NCBI RefSeq assembly: GCF_900458895.1
Contig: NZ_LR962863.1
Coordinates: 310,001 to 374,000, forward strand
Source: Staphylococcus schleiferi
GTDB taxonomy: Bacteria; Bacillota; Bacilli; Staphylococcales; Staphylococcaceae
DNA: 64,000 nt
Reading direction: 5' to 3'
Part shown: piece by piece, positions 17,934-27,033 of the stretch
Position numbering within the stretch: the first letter of the stretch is position 1
Layout: each line of letters begins with the position of its first letter
Notes under the pieces: generated by a model
The model's database searches: none
The model's input: the letters and a program-made list of their open reading frames with translations, nothing else
Told to the model about the DNA's origin: nothing
Translations under genes and position numbers: made by a program

Positions 17934-18971
17934 ATGACGATACGTAAACAATTAATCTATTCGTTTATCGTTACGATTATTACAACGACATTTTTATTTT
18001 ATACATTATACAAACTGATGTGGTTTGACGGACCACTTACAATTCTTTTGACATTGTGTTCATTCCTTTCCGGTATGATGACACTAATTATCGGTATCTT
18101 TTTTACAGTTCCCATGATAAAAAAGATTGAAAAGTTGAATGAAAAAACACAGAAAATCGCAAAAGGCCAATTTGAAACGGAGAAACTCAAAATTAATGCC
18201 CCTAAAGAAATAAAAGAATTGAGTGAATCCTTTGATCAAATGGTCGATAAAATTCAAGAGCAAATGAATTTAATTAAAGAAGAGCAAGAAGAAAAAATGA
18301 ATATGGTGCAAAATCTCGCACACGACTTAAAAACGCCCTTAGCGAGTATTAAATCCTATTCAGAGGGATTACGAGATGGCATTATTCATAGTGAATCAGA
18401 TACACAAAAGGCCTACAGTATCTTAATTAATCAGTCAGATCGACTATCAAGAATGTTCGATGATATCACAGACGTCATCACCGTTAACTACCAAGAAAAT
18501 GAACTGACGCAAATTCACATTGATCAACTATTAATCCCTATTTTTGAAGTCTACTCACAACGATTACAACATGAACAAAGAGAACTAGACATAAAAATAG
18601 CAGAAAATATCAAACCTTTCACACAAGATCAGCGCGCAATAGAACGCATCATCATGAATTTCATCGACAACGCGCTTAAATTTTCAGAACACGGTTCGCC
18701 CTTAGCCGTAGAGGTCTTTGAAGTAGATGATGAAATCGCAATTTCGATTTCTGACTCAGGTATTGGTATTCCAGAATCAGATATTAAAAATATATTTGAA
18801 AGAACTTTCAGAGTCGAAAGTTCAAGACACAAAGATACAGGTGGTTCCGGACTTGGCTTGTACATCGCTCAAACATTGGCGCATCAAATCGGTGGTCATA
18901 TAGAAGTTGAGAGTACGTATGGTCAAGGAACGACAATCACTTTACGCTTCCCTCCACAAGATAGATTATAA
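17934..18971 (+). CDS. saeS: SaeS: sensor histidine kinase
   Basis: This intramembrane-sensing kinase is the partner of SaeR and has 345 residues. Two transmembrane helices (about residues 9-30 and 38-60) flank only a very short external loop. A HAMP-like segment follows (IEKLNEKTQKIAKGQFE), then a HisKA domain with the phosphoacceptor in AHDLKTPLAS. The HATPase domain has an N-box NFIDNALKF, G1 ISDSGIGIP and G2 GGSGLGLYIA. All catalytic boxes are intact. The gene starts at the base after the saeR stop. An intrinsic terminator lies 50 bases downstream. Confidence 0.93.
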   Translation: MTIRKQLIYSFIVTIITTTFLFYTLYKLMWFDGPLTILLTLCSFLSGMMTLIIGIFFTVPMIKKIEKLNEKTQKIAKGQFETEKLKINAPKEIKELSESFDQMVDKIQEQMNLIKEEQEEKMNMVQNLAHDLKTPLASIKSYSEGLRDGIIHSESDTQKAYSILINQSDRLSRMFDDITDVITVNYQENELTQIHIDQLLIPIFEVYSQRLQHEQRELDIKIAENIKPFTQDQRAIERIIMNFIDNALKFSEHGSPLAVEVFEVDDEIAISISDSGIGIPESDIKNIFERTFRVESSRHKDTGGSGLGLYIAQTLAHQIGGHIEVESTYGQGTTITLRFPPQDRL

Positions 18972-19020
18972 TTTCTCAATAACAATATTTCTCTAACCTT
19001 CCATAAATTTATAAATAGAT

Positions 19021-19057
19021 AAAACGCTAGGATCCTCCACAAGTCCTAGCGTTTTTT
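19021..19057 (+). terminator. sae operon terminator
   Basis: AAAACGCTAGGA pairs with TCCTAGCGTTTT across an 11-base loop, and the stem runs into T6. Confidence 0.88.
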
Positions 19058-19246
19058 ATGATGTTCAACACTTTAAGCACTTTCCCCAATCAAAAAGAAA
19101 AGATGAAACGTGATATAAACGTGCAGCCTTACAAAGAATTTAGGCATTTACTTCAAATTTCCAATCCAATCTAACGCAATATTTTGTTCACATAATGTTT
19201 GAAAAGAAATGACAAATTCGTAAATCTGTCAGTTATCATTTGAAAA

Positions 19247-19294
19247 ACACTATATATGGTGTTTATGATTATTTATAGATACTATATATAGAAA
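19247..19294 (+). promoter_or_regulatory. Tandem NrdR boxes upstream of nrdD
   Basis: ACACTATATATGGTGT (19247-19262) and ATACTATATATAGAAA (19279-19294) both resemble the 16-bp NrdR box. They start 32 bases apart, three helical turns, which is the usual tandem spacing. They precede the nrdD start by 12-60 bases. The ATP/dATP-sensing repressor NrdR is the expected ligand. Confidence 0.75.
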
Positions 19295-19305
19295 AGAGTG
19301 ATATC

Positions 19306-21156
19306 TTGACACAACTGGAAAAAGAACTTACTGGTTTAATGACAAAAGATCCTACAATAGTAAATGAAAATGCAAACAAGGATAGTGAAACGTTTTCAAC
19401 AATGCGTGATTTGACTGCAGGGGTAGTCTCAAAATCGTACGCTTTAGATTATTTACTGCCAAAACACGTGGCAGAGGCACATCGAAAAGGGGAAATACAC
19501 TTTCATGATTTAGATTATCACCCATTTCAGCCGTTAACAAATTGTTGTTTAATCGATGCTAAAGGGATGTTGGCGCAAGGCTTTCAAATTGGCAATGCTC
19601 AAGTCACATCTCCTAAATCGATACAAACAGCAGCGGCACAACTCGTTCAAATTATTGCGAATGTATCGAGCAGCCAATACGGGGGTTGCACAATTGATCG
19701 AGTAGATGAATTATTAAGTACATATGCGAAATATAACGAACAAAAACATCGTGATATTGCGCAACAATTTGTAGACGAAGCGCATATTGAAACTTATGTC
19801 GATCAACGTGTGACACAAGATATTAGTGATGCGATTGAAAGTCTAGAATATGAAATCAATACATTATATACATCTAACGGACAGACCCCTTTTGTGACTT
19901 TAGGCTTTGGCCTTGGTACGGACGAACTCAGTCGCAAAGTCCAAACAGCAATTTTAAAAACACGGATTAAAGGGTTAGGTAAAGATCGAATCACAGCCAT
20001 CTTCCCAAAACTCGTCTTTTCAATAAAAAAAGGAACGAATTTGGCACCATCAGATCCAAACTATGATATTAAGCAACTAGCTTTAAAATGCTCTATGAAA
20101 CGCATGTATCCAGATATTTTAAATTACGATAAAACGGTAGAGTTGCTTGGTGATTTTAAAGCACCTATGGGTTGTCGCTCATTTTTACCGGCTTGGCAAA
20201 ATGAAAATGGTGAATATGAAAATAGTGGCCGCTGTAATTTAGGTGTCGTCACTTTAAATGTGCCACGTATTGCGATTGAATCAGAAGGCGATATTGAACG
20301 TTTTTGGATTTTATTTGATGAACGGATGCAAGTGCTACATGATGCATTGGCTTATCGTATTGAACGTGTGAAAGAAGCCGTGCCAAATAATGCGCCAATT
20401 TTATACAAACGCGGTGCTTTTAAATATCGTCTTGATGAAAACGATTCAGTGGATGCTTTGTTTAATAAGCAACGTGCGACTGTCTCTATGGGATACATTG
20501 GACTTTATGAAGCAGCAACAGTGTTCTTTGGACCTAACTGGGAAACTAACGCAAATGCGAAAGCTTTTACACTTGAAATTTTAAAACGGATGCAAGCATA
20601 TCAATATAGTTGGACTGAAATGCATGACATTTGGTTTAGTATTTATAGCACACCAAGTGAGTCTTTGACAGATCGCTTTTGCCGTTTAGACTACGAGGCG
20701 TTTGGTTCGATTCCTGATATTACAGATAAAGGTTATTATCAAAACTCATTTCATTATGATGTGCGGAAAGACGTGACACCGTTCGAAAAATTAGATTTTG
20801 AAAAAGATTATCCGCATTTTGCAAGCGGTGGCTATATTCATTATTGTGAATATCCTAAATTAGACCATAATGTGAAAGCGCTTGAAGCGGTGTGGGATTA
20901 TTCATATGATCGCGTGAGCTATTTAGGTACAAATATCCCAATCGATCGTTGTTATGACTGTGGTTTCGAGGGAGACTTTGAAACAACTGAAAAAGGTTAT
21001 AGTTGCCCACATTGCGGAAACCATAACCCTGAAACGGTTGATGTTGTTAAACGGACATGCGGTTATTTAGGTAACCCTGTACAACGACCAATGATTGAAG
21101 GGCGTCATAAAGAAATGTGCGCGCGCGTGAAACATATGAAAGCGAATCCCTCATGA
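19306..21156 (+). CDS. nrdD: NrdD: anaerobic (class III) ribonucleoside-triphosphate reductase
   Basis: This glycyl-radical enzyme makes dNTPs without oxygen. It has 616 residues and starts with TTG (MTQLEKEL). It lacks an obvious N-terminal ATP-cone, as the sequence moves quickly into the ten-stranded barrel. Near the C-terminus is the zinc site CYDC...CPHC, followed by RTCGYLGN, whose Gly would carry the radical. Catalytic-region cysteines appear in FKAPMGCRSFL and NSGRCNLG. The ribosome site is modest (AAGAGTG). It overlaps nrdG by four bases. Confidence 0.93.
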   Translation: MTQLEKELTGLMTKDPTIVNENANKDSETFSTMRDLTAGVVSKSYALDYLLPKHVAEAHRKGEIHFHDLDYHPFQPLTNCCLIDAKGMLAQGFQIGNAQVTSPKSIQTAAAQLVQIIANVSSSQYGGCTIDRVDELLSTYAKYNEQKHRDIAQQFVDEAHIETYVDQRVTQDISDAIESLEYEINTLYTSNGQTPFVTLGFGLGTDELSRKVQTAILKTRIKGLGKDRITAIFPKLVFSIKKGTNLAPSDPNYDIKQLALKCSMKRMYPDILNYDKTVELLGDFKAPMGCRSFLPAWQNENGEYENSGRCNLGVVTLNVPRIAIESEGDIERFWILFDERMQVLHDALAYRIERVKEAVPNNAPILYKRGAFKYRLDENDSVDALFNKQRATVSMGYIGLYEAATVFFGPNWETNANAKAFTLEILKRMQAYQYSWTEMHDIWFSIYSTPSESLTDRFCRLDYEAFGSIPDITDKGYYQNSFHYDVRKDVTPFEKLDFEKDYPHFASGGYIHYCEYPKLDHNVKALEAVWDYSYDRVSYLGTNIPIDRCYDCGFEGDFETTEKGYSCPHCGNHNPETVDVVKRTCGYLGNPVQRPMIEGRHKEMCARVKHMKANPS

Positions 21157-21692
21157 TTGCACAAAAAATAAAAAAAGGTGCAGGTTATATTGCTAAAATC
21201 GAATACCAAAGCTTCGTCGATGGAGAAGGTGTACGTTGTAGTGTCTATGTTTCAGGTTGCCCGTTTTTATGCGAAGGTTGTTACAATGTGGCAGCCCAAA
21301 ATTTTCGATATGGTGAACGGGCAACGGAAACATTGATATCGGAAGTGTTAGATGCGTGTGCGCCGGAATATATTTCAGGATTAAGCATTTTAGGGGGCGA
21401 ACCTTTTTGTAATTTAGATATCGTTATCCCATTAGTACGTGCTTTTCGAAAACGCTACGGTAGCCGGAAATCAATTTGGGTTTGGACAGGCTTTTTATTT
21501 GAGTACTTATGGTTTGCACATGATGAACGGACTGCGTTATTAAAACAGATTGATGTCATTGTAGACGGGATGTTCATTCAAAAATTATATCAACCTAATT
21601 TGCCCTATAAAGGGTCATTAAATCAACGTGTCATTGACGTCCATCAATTTATTAAAACCGAGATGATTAGTCAGTCGATTTACATCGAATAA
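21153..21692 (+). CDS. nrdG: NrdG: NrdD-activating radical-SAM enzyme
   Basis: This enzyme generates the glycyl radical on NrdD using a [4Fe-4S] cluster and SAM. The cluster motif CPFLCEGC (CxxxCxxC) is near residue 40, and SILGGEPF is the SAM-binding GGE motif. I choose the ATG at 21153, inside the ATGA overlap with the nrdD stop, giving MIAQKIKKG and 179 residues. The longest ORF (21117) would run 40 bases into nrdD. The overlap implies coupled translation. Confidence 0.9.
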   Translation: MIAQKIKKGAGYIAKIEYQSFVDGEGVRCSVYVSGCPFLCEGCYNVAAQNFRYGERATETLISEVLDACAPEYISGLSILGGEPFCNLDIVIPLVRAFRKRYGSRKSIWVWTGFLFEYLWFAHDERTALLKQIDVIVDGMFIQKLYQPNLPYKGSLNQRVIDVHQFIKTEMISQSIYIE

Positions 21693-21768
21693 ACGGACTG
21701 CGTGTTGATACTCACAAATGTGATTTTTTCAAATTTTTGCAATTTGTAAGAAAATTCGGATTTGTATA

Positions 21769-21797
21769 TTGACATCGTTAAGGATGTTAGATAGACT
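21769..21797 (+). promoter_or_regulatory. metY promoter
   Basis: TTGACA (21769-21774) and TAGACT (21792-21797) are spaced 17 bases, about 100 bases before the riboswitch. The leader between them has a GCCAATA/TATTGGC stem at 21813-21848. Confidence 0.55.
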
Positions 21798-21893
21798 TGT
21801 TGTATCATTAAAAGCCAATAAAACACCCGCACGGTTATTGTATTGGCCGTTCTATTTGCGCGATACATCTTGCATTTTAACAATTGAATCATA

Positions 21894-22034
21894 CTTATCA
21901 AGATTGGTGGAGGGACAGGCCCTTTGAAACCAGGCAACCTATTCAGTTAGGTGCTAATTCCTGCAGGTGATTTAACCTGAGAGATAAGTCTTCTAGTAAA
22001 AGTCTATCTTTATCAGGTAGGCTTTTATTTTTTT
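21894..22034 (+). ncRNA. SAM-I (S-box) riboswitch with transcription terminator
   Basis: The aptamer runs 21894-21988. P1 is CTTATC with GATAAG, and the conserved core GGAGGGACAGGCCCTTTGAA continues with ACCAGGCAACC and a closing GAGATAAG. It is followed by a terminator: 21998-22008 pairs with 22016-22026 (11 bp including G-U), and then A-T7. Bound SAM should stabilise P1 and allow termination before metY. Confidence 0.93.
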
Positions 22035-22054
22035 ATTAATAGGGGGAATGTCAA

Positions 22055-23332
22055 ATGACAAGTGATTTTAAATTTGAAACGTTGCAATTGCACTCAGGAC
22101 AAGAAGTCGATGAAAGTAGCCATTCACGTGCTTTACCGATCTATCAAACAACATCTTTTACTTTTGATGATACGGCACATGCGGCGAATTTATTCGGCTT
22201 AGATGAACTTGGGAATATTTATACACGCCTGATGAATCCTACGACGAACGTACTTGAAACACGTGTGGCTGAACTTGAAGGGGGTGTCGCTGGTGTAGCG
22301 GTTGCTTCAGGTATGGCAGCTATCACATATGCGATTCAAGCTGTTGCACAGAAAGGCGATCATATCGTAGCCAGTTCTACATTATATGGTGGGACACATA
22401 CACTTTTCACACATACGTTACCTAAATATGGGATTGATGTCACAATAGTAGATACGAAAGATGTCAGCAATATAGAAAATGCGCTTCAAGAGAATACGAA
22501 GGCATTATTTGTAGAAACGATTGGGAATCCAGAAGGTAATGTCGAGGATTTCGATGCACTTGCAGCAATTACAAAAGCGCAAGGTATACCACTTATTGTT
22601 GATAATACATTTGCGACACCTTATCTTTTACGTCCGATTGAATATGGCGCGAATATTGTTGTTCACTCTGCGACCAAATTTATTGGTGGGCACGGAACAT
22701 CGATGGGTGGTGTCATTGTTGATGCAGGTAACTTTAACTGGGATAATGGCAAGTTTCCAGGATTAAGTGAACCCGATCCATCTTATCACGGTTTAGTGTT
22801 CAGTGAAAAATTTGGAGAAGCCGCACTTGCTTTTAAAATTCGTACAACAATTTTAAGAGATACAGGGGCAGCGATTTCACCATTCAATGCATTTTTACTA
22901 ACGCAAGGCTTAGAGACACTTTCATTACGATTAGAACGACATGTCGAAAATGCTGAAAAAGTTGCACAATGTCTTGAAAAGCATGATAAAGTCGCATGGG
23001 TTAAATATGCGGGTTTACCGACGAGTGAATATTACGCGTTAAAAGAGAAGTATTTACCAAAAGGTGCAAGTTCCATCTTTACCTTTGGTGTCAAAGGCGG
23101 ATACGAAGCAGGTAAAAAGTTTATTGAAGGCTTAGAATTATTTTCTTTATTAGCGAATGTAGGAGATGCAAAGTCACTTGTCATTCACCCTGCATCAACG
23201 ACACATCAACAATTGACAGAAGCAGAGCAAAAAGCAGCAGGTATTGCCCCTGAGACGATTCGTCTTTCGATAGGCCTTGAGCATATTGATGATATTATTG
23301 CAGATTTGGAAAAAGGCTTTGCCAAAATTTAA
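22055..23332 (+). CDS. metY: O-acetylhomoserine sulfhydrylase-type enzyme (MetY)
   Basis: This PLP enzyme of methionine synthesis makes homocysteine from O-acetylhomoserine and sulfide. It has 425 residues, the length of the MetY branch of the Cys/Met-metabolism family, which is longer than MetB or MetC. Landmarks are [20 protein letters not shown], the PLP phosphate site [11 protein letters not shown] and the Schiff-base Lys in [13 protein letters not shown] long insertion ([21 protein letters not shown]) is typical of MetY. It lies directly behind a SAM riboswitch, which supports methionine regulation. Confidence 0.88.
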   Translation: MTSDFKFETLQLHSGQEVDESSHSRALPIYQTTSFTFDDTAHAANLFGLDELGNIYTRLMNPTTNVLETRVAELEGGVAGVAVASGMAAITYAIQAVAQKGDHIVASSTLYGGTHTLFTHTLPKYGIDVTIVDTKDVSNIENALQENTKALFVETIGNPEGNVEDFDALAAITKAQGIPLIVDNTFATPYLLRPIEYGANIVVHSATKFIGGHGTSMGGVIVDAGNFNWDNGKFPGLSEPDPSYHGLVFSEKFGEAALAFKIRTTILRDTGAAISPFNAFLLTQGLETLSLRLERHVENAEKVAQCLEKHDKVAWVKYAGLPTSEYYALKEKYLPKGASSIFTFGVKGGYEAGKKFIEGLELFSLLANVGDAKSLVIHPASTTHQQLTEAEQKAAGIAPETIRLSIGLEHIDDIIADLEKGFAKI

Positions 23333-23371
23333 TTTTTAAGCGTCACACAAAATGAAAATAAAGGGAAATTC

Positions 23372-23447
23372 ATGATCCGGTAGATTGACATGAACGCTTT
23401 TAAAGCGTAAGCCACCATGTGAAGGAAGTGATTATTCTACCGGTCAT
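23372..23447 (+). terminator. Hairpin after metY
   Basis: ATGATCCGGTAGA pairs with TCTACCGGTCAT around an inner AACGCTTTTAAAGCGT stem. It lies between metY and the second riboswitch. The following TGTTTTACC is only moderately T-rich, so termination is likely but not certain. Confidence 0.45.
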
Positions 23448-23497
23448 TGTTTTACCTTTCACTTATTAAAAAGTACCCCATGAATATACATCATCGT

Positions 23498-23633
23498 CTT
23501 ATCAAGAGAGATGGAGGGACTGGCCCGATGAAATCTCGGCAACAGGATGCATTCACTGTGCCAATTCCAGTAGCGCAATTGCTAGAAGATAAGTCAACTA
23601 CAGCTATGCCTTATCTTCCTATTTTTTAGGAGG
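23498..23633 (+). ncRNA. SAM-I riboswitch with a ribosome-site-sequestering platform
   Basis: The aptamer is 23498-23593. P1 is CTTATC (23498-23503) with GATAAG (23588-23593), and the core is GGAGGGACTGGCCCGATGAAA followed by TCGGCAACAGG. The platform differs from the upstream copy. GAAGATAAG (23585-23593) can pair instead with CTTATCTTC (23610-23618). When P1 holds GATAAG, the freed CTTCCTA (23615-23621) can pair with TAGGAGG (23627-23633), which is the ribosome site of the next gene. This predicts translation off with SAM. The aptamer is certain. The mechanism is inferred from pairing. Confidence 0.88.
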
Positions 23634-23641
23634 TAATGTTC

Positions 23642-25021
23642 ATGACACGAAAACAAATTCATTTTAACGGATTCGTCCAAAACTCTCCCTCTCCCCATGC
23701 TTCAGGTTTATGGAAACATCCAAAAGATAAAGGAGCGACACACCACAATTTAAAATATTGGACGGATATTGCTCAAACTTTAGAACGTGGTTTATTTGAT
23801 GGTATCTTTATTGCTGATGTTTTGGGCACTTATAGTGTTTACAACCAATCCCATGACGCCGCAGTGAAACATGCAGTTCAACTCCCCGCACACGATCCTA
23901 TTCCGCTCGTTTCCGCCATTGCAGCAGTAACTGAGCATATTGGTATTGCACCTACTGTCTCAACTACTTATGCACAGCCATATAAGTTGGCACGTCAATT
24001 ATCTACACTCGATCATCTAACAAATGGTCGATTAGGTTGGAATGTTGTGACGTCTTATTTAGAAAGTGAAGCAGTAAACTTAGGTTTAAAAGAGCGCTTA
24101 CCTAAAGCGTTACGTTACAACCGTGCAGACGAATTTTTGCAAGTGAGCTATCAGCTGTGGGAAGACAGTTGGGAGGATGATGCAGTGGTTAAAGCGCGAG
24201 AGACAGATACGTATGCGGATCCTTCTAAAGTTCATGCGATTCACCATAAAGGTACATTTTTCGATATACCCGGACCGCATCTTGTAGAGCCTTCCCCTCA
24301 AAGAACACCTGTTTTATTTCAAGCAGGTGCTTCCGAAAAAGGTAAAACATTTGCTGCAAAGCATGCTGAGGCTGTGTTTACAAAACATACCTCTATTGAA
24401 TCGTTGCGAACATATGTCACAGACATTCGGACAAGGGCACAACAATTTGGCCGTAATGGAGAAGATATACTTGTTTTTCCAATGGTTTTGCCTATTATCG
24501 GTAAAACTGAAGCAGAGGCTTATGAAAAATATGAAGCGCTTCAAAATGAAGTCAGCTATGAAGGTTCAGTCGCGTTGTTAAGCGGACATACAGGTATTGA
24601 TTTTTCTCAATATGATCCAGATGAATATATCGAAAATATCGAGACCGAAGCGATGCAAGGCAATCTCAATTTATATACAAAAGATCCACATCGAAAATGG
24701 ACATTGCGAGAAGCGGTGAAAAATCACGGGCTAGGTAATGGGACGGCTAAATTCATCGGCACACCCTCACAAATTGCTGATCAATTGGAATTATGGGCGA
24801 ATGAAGGTGGTGCGGACGGTTTTAATATTGCACAAGCTTATTCTCCAGGTACATTTGAAGAATTTGTGGACTTAATCATTCCTGAATTACAAAAAAGAGG
24901 CATATATCGTACAGAATATGAAGGTAAAACTTTACGTGAAAATATGTTTGGCAAAGGCCATACGAAAGTGAAACCAACACATCCAGCACGAAATAAAAAA
25001 GCCAATTTAGTAGAGATATAG
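23642..25021 (+). CDS. NtaA/SnaA/DszA-family flavin-dependent monooxygenase
   Basis: This luciferase-like FMNH2-dependent oxygenase has 459 residues. It belongs to the nitrilotriacetate/dibenzothiophene-sulfone monooxygenase group that cleaves C-N or C-S bonds with reduced flavin from a partner reductase. Landmarks are FNGFVQNSPSPHASGLWKHP, GLFDGIFIADVLG, TLDHLTNGRLGWNVVTS and FQAGASEKGKTFAAKHAEAVF. An ATG at 23636 is only two bases from AGGAGG, so the start is ATG 23642. It is the first gene behind the second SAM riboswitch, so the substrate is probably a sulfur compound feeding methionine or cysteine supply. The actual substrate is unknown. Confidence 0.82.
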   Translation: MTRKQIHFNGFVQNSPSPHASGLWKHPKDKGATHHNLKYWTDIAQTLERGLFDGIFIADVLGTYSVYNQSHDAAVKHAVQLPAHDPIPLVSAIAAVTEHIGIAPTVSTTYAQPYKLARQLSTLDHLTNGRLGWNVVTSYLESEAVNLGLKERLPKALRYNRADEFLQVSYQLWEDSWEDDAVVKARETDTYADPSKVHAIHHKGTFFDIPGPHLVEPSPQRTPVLFQAGASEKGKTFAAKHAEAVFTKHTSIESLRTYVTDIRTRAQQFGRNGEDILVFPMVLPIIGKTEAEAYEKYEALQNEVSYEGSVALLSGHTGIDFSQYDPDEYIENIETEAMQGNLNLYTKDPHRKWTLREAVKNHGLGNGTAKFIGTPSQIADQLELWANEGGADGFNIAQAYSPGTFEEFVDLIIPELQKRGIYRTEYEGKTLRENMFGKGHTKVKPTHPARNKKANLVEI

Positions 25022-25031
25022 GGGGATGATT

Positions 25032-26528
25032 ATGAATGACGTTAAAGTGTATACATGGATAGGCTTTATTGTTTTTATGGCGCTTATGATTACGGTAGGT
25101 TTTGTCAGTTCTAGAAAGATGAACACTATTTCAGATTTTGCGACTGGCTTCGGAAGGATTGGCCCCCGTACGCTAGGGTTGTCTTTTGCGGCAACGTATT
25201 TAAGTGCTGCAACCTTTCTAGGTTATCCAGGATGGTCGTATGCGTGGGGACTCAATAATTTATGGTTGTTTTTAGCGATGTTTATCGGTGGCCCTACAGG
25301 TGTTTTAATGGTCGCTAAAAGAGTCAGATCATTAAACACAAAGCAGCAATCCCTCTCACTACCAGATTGGTTGGGCGATTTTTATGACAGTCCTATTTTA
25401 CGCGTTGGTACGGCTTTGATTTTATTATTTAATATTTTCTATATCGCAAGTCAGCTTGTAGCAGGTGCTTTGATTTTCAAACATTTACTCGGTATGAGTT
25501 ACTTTTCAAGTTTGATTGTGATCACAGTCATTGTTGTCCTTTATGTTTACGTAGGTGGTGCACTTGCAGATATTTATACCGATGCCCTACAAGTCATCAT
25601 TATGGCAGTCGCTGGACTCGCCATTTTTATCTCTGGCATTGTGCTGTTTTGGAAAGGGAGCATTCATGAGACGTTTTCAGGAATTGCGCAAAACTTAGAT
25701 CATCAAAATCATCACTTAGTCCAAGTTTTTAATCCTGAATCCATTCACTTTCATTCTTTTACAATGATTATCGGTGCGATTATTATTCAATGGGCTTTTG
25801 CGTCAGCGCCGCACTTATTTAATAAAATTTTAGGTCTAAAAAGTGAAAAAGATTTAGGACGCATGATACGTACTTATATCATTGTGATGGCTTTATGTTT
25901 GCTTGTTCTTTTTGGCGGCATTTATAGTCGCGTAGCATTAGGTGGGCAAGTCGCCAGTTCAGACTTAGCCTTACTACAATATATAGAATGGGCGTTTCCT
26001 GCTGCCATAGTTGCTTTATTCGGTGTCGTTATACTGGCAGCAGCTATGTCAACGACAGATGGCTTATTTGTGTCCATTTCTACAGTGTTTGCGAATGATT
26101 TATTTTTAAAACTGATTGTCAAACAGAAGTGGGTAAATATTGAAGGAGAGAAAGCCAATCGAATTGCTTTTCGTATTAGTCGTGTTTCTGTACCGATTGT
26201 GGGGCTTTTATCATTTTTGTTAGTTTTGAAACCACCGCTCTATATGAGTGACCTCATGTGGATTGGGATTTCCGGTATTGCAGCCGGTACAATGGGTCCT
26301 ATTTTACATGCGGTATATGCGAAACGAAAAGCACCTGCCCGCGCAGCAGAACTTTCGATGGTTGTAGGTTTAGTGTCCTATCTTATCGTTTATTTTGGCG
26401 GTTTGATTCCAAGTACAATGTCTGCCGGTGCTGTTGCTACTGTTTTGGGCATACTGACGATTACTGTCACTTCCTCTATCATGCATTATCGAGCGCGCCA
26501 AATCTCTGTAGATAAGGGGGAAGCATAA
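25032..26528 (+). CDS. Sodium:solute symporter (SSS) family transporter
   Basis: This membrane transporter of 498 residues has about 13 hydrophobic helices and SSS-family signatures: the unwound first core helix (SDFATGFGRIGPRTLGLSFAATYLSAATFLGYPGWSYAWG) and the Na-site region AAAMSTTDGLFVSISTVFANDL. The likely start is ATG 25032, six bases after a GGGGG ribosome site that follows the monooxygenase stop. ATG 25026 abuts that site. It sits directly between the monooxygenase and a tiny membrane protein, so it probably imports the operon's organosulfur substrate. Confidence 0.83.
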   Translation: MNDVKVYTWIGFIVFMALMITVGFVSSRKMNTISDFATGFGRIGPRTLGLSFAATYLSAATFLGYPGWSYAWGLNNLWLFLAMFIGGPTGVLMVAKRVRSLNTKQQSLSLPDWLGDFYDSPILRVGTALILLFNIFYIASQLVAGALIFKHLLGMSYFSSLIVITVIVVLYVYVGGALADIYTDALQVIIMAVAGLAIFISGIVLFWKGSIHETFSGIAQNLDHQNHHLVQVFNPESIHFHSFTMIIGAIIIQWAFASAPHLFNKILGLKSEKDLGRMIRTYIIVMALCLLVLFGGIYSRVALGGQVASSDLALLQYIEWAFPAAIVALFGVVILAAAMSTTDGLFVSISTVFANDLFLKLIVKQKWVNIEGEKANRIAFRISRVSVPIVGLLSFLLVLKPPLYMSDLMWIGISGIAAGTMGPILHAVYAKRKAPARAAELSMVVGLVSYLIVYFGGLIPSTMSAGAVATVLGILTITVTSSIMHYRARQISVDKGEA

Positions 26529-26656
26529 TGTTTGTAAATGAAATGTTATCCATTTGGCTTTATGGTTTTATAGGAACATTTGTAGGACTACTTCTCGCAT
26601 TAAAATGGGGTTACTCAAATCATGATGAAAAGGAGAATGATAATGCCAATCATTAA
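26528..26656 (+). CDS. 42-residue single-span membrane protein
   Basis: The ATG overlaps the symporter stop (TAATG, 26526-26530), a coupling arrangement that favours a real gene. The product starts MFVNEMLSIWLYGFIG and continues TFVGLLLALKWGY. That is one hydrophobic helix of about 20 residues followed by a charged, Asn/Asp-rich tail. Its last 14 bases overlap the tautomerase start. I do not recognise a family. An accessory subunit of the symporter is the natural guess, since several SSS carriers are encoded next to small membrane partners. Confidence 0.65.
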   Translation: MFVNEMLSIWLYGFIGTFVGLLLALKWGYSNHDEKENDNANH

Positions 26657-27032
26657 AATAGATCTCATCAAAGGAAAAGACGAAGCTTATATTAAGGAAG
26701 TTTTAGATATCTCATATGAAGTGATGCTAGAAGCCTTTCATGCCCCAGTGGGTGATCGCTATCAAATTGTGACGCAACATGAAGCGTATGAGATGCAAAT
26801 TTTAGATACAGGCTTAGGCGTAGAACGGACGACAGATGTGTTAGTTTTTACGCTTATCACGCGTCCAAGAACGGAAGAACAAAAAACGATTTTTTATCGC
26901 AAGTTGGTAGAATCATTACATCAAAAATTAGGTATTCGAAAAGAAGATGTACTCATCAGCCTTGTAGAAAATACAGATGCGAATTGGAGCTTTTTCAATG
27001 GGGAGGCGCAATTCTTGAATGGAGATTTATAA
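26643..27032 (+). CDS. Tautomerase-superfamily protein
   Basis: This 129-residue protein has a catalytic N-terminal Pro (MPIIKIDLIKGK) once Met is removed, as in 4-oxalocrotonate tautomerase and MIF-like enzymes. About 130 residues is the length of the two-domain or long tautomerases. The C-terminal YRKLVESLHQKLGIRKEDVLISL is also typical. AAGGAG is seven bases before ATG 26643; upstream ATGs at 26622-26637 precede or overlap it. It is in the SAM-riboswitch operon and may isomerise an enol or dienol product of the oxygenase step. Confidence 0.78.
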   Translation: MPIIKIDLIKGKDEAYIKEVLDISYEVMLEAFHAPVGDRYQIVTQHEAYEMQILDTGLGVERTTDVLVFTLITRPRTEEQKTIFYRKLVESLHQKLGIRKEDVLISLVENTDANWSFFNGEAQFLNGDL

Positions 27033-27033
27033 T

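Noticed and set aside
23585..23627. Intrinsic terminator reading of the second SAM platform (GAAGATAAG/CTTATCTTC then T6)
   Set aside because: That hairpin competes with P1 and would terminate when SAM is absent, opposite to known S-box logic. Pairing with the ribosome site gives a consistent off switch, though the point needs experiment.
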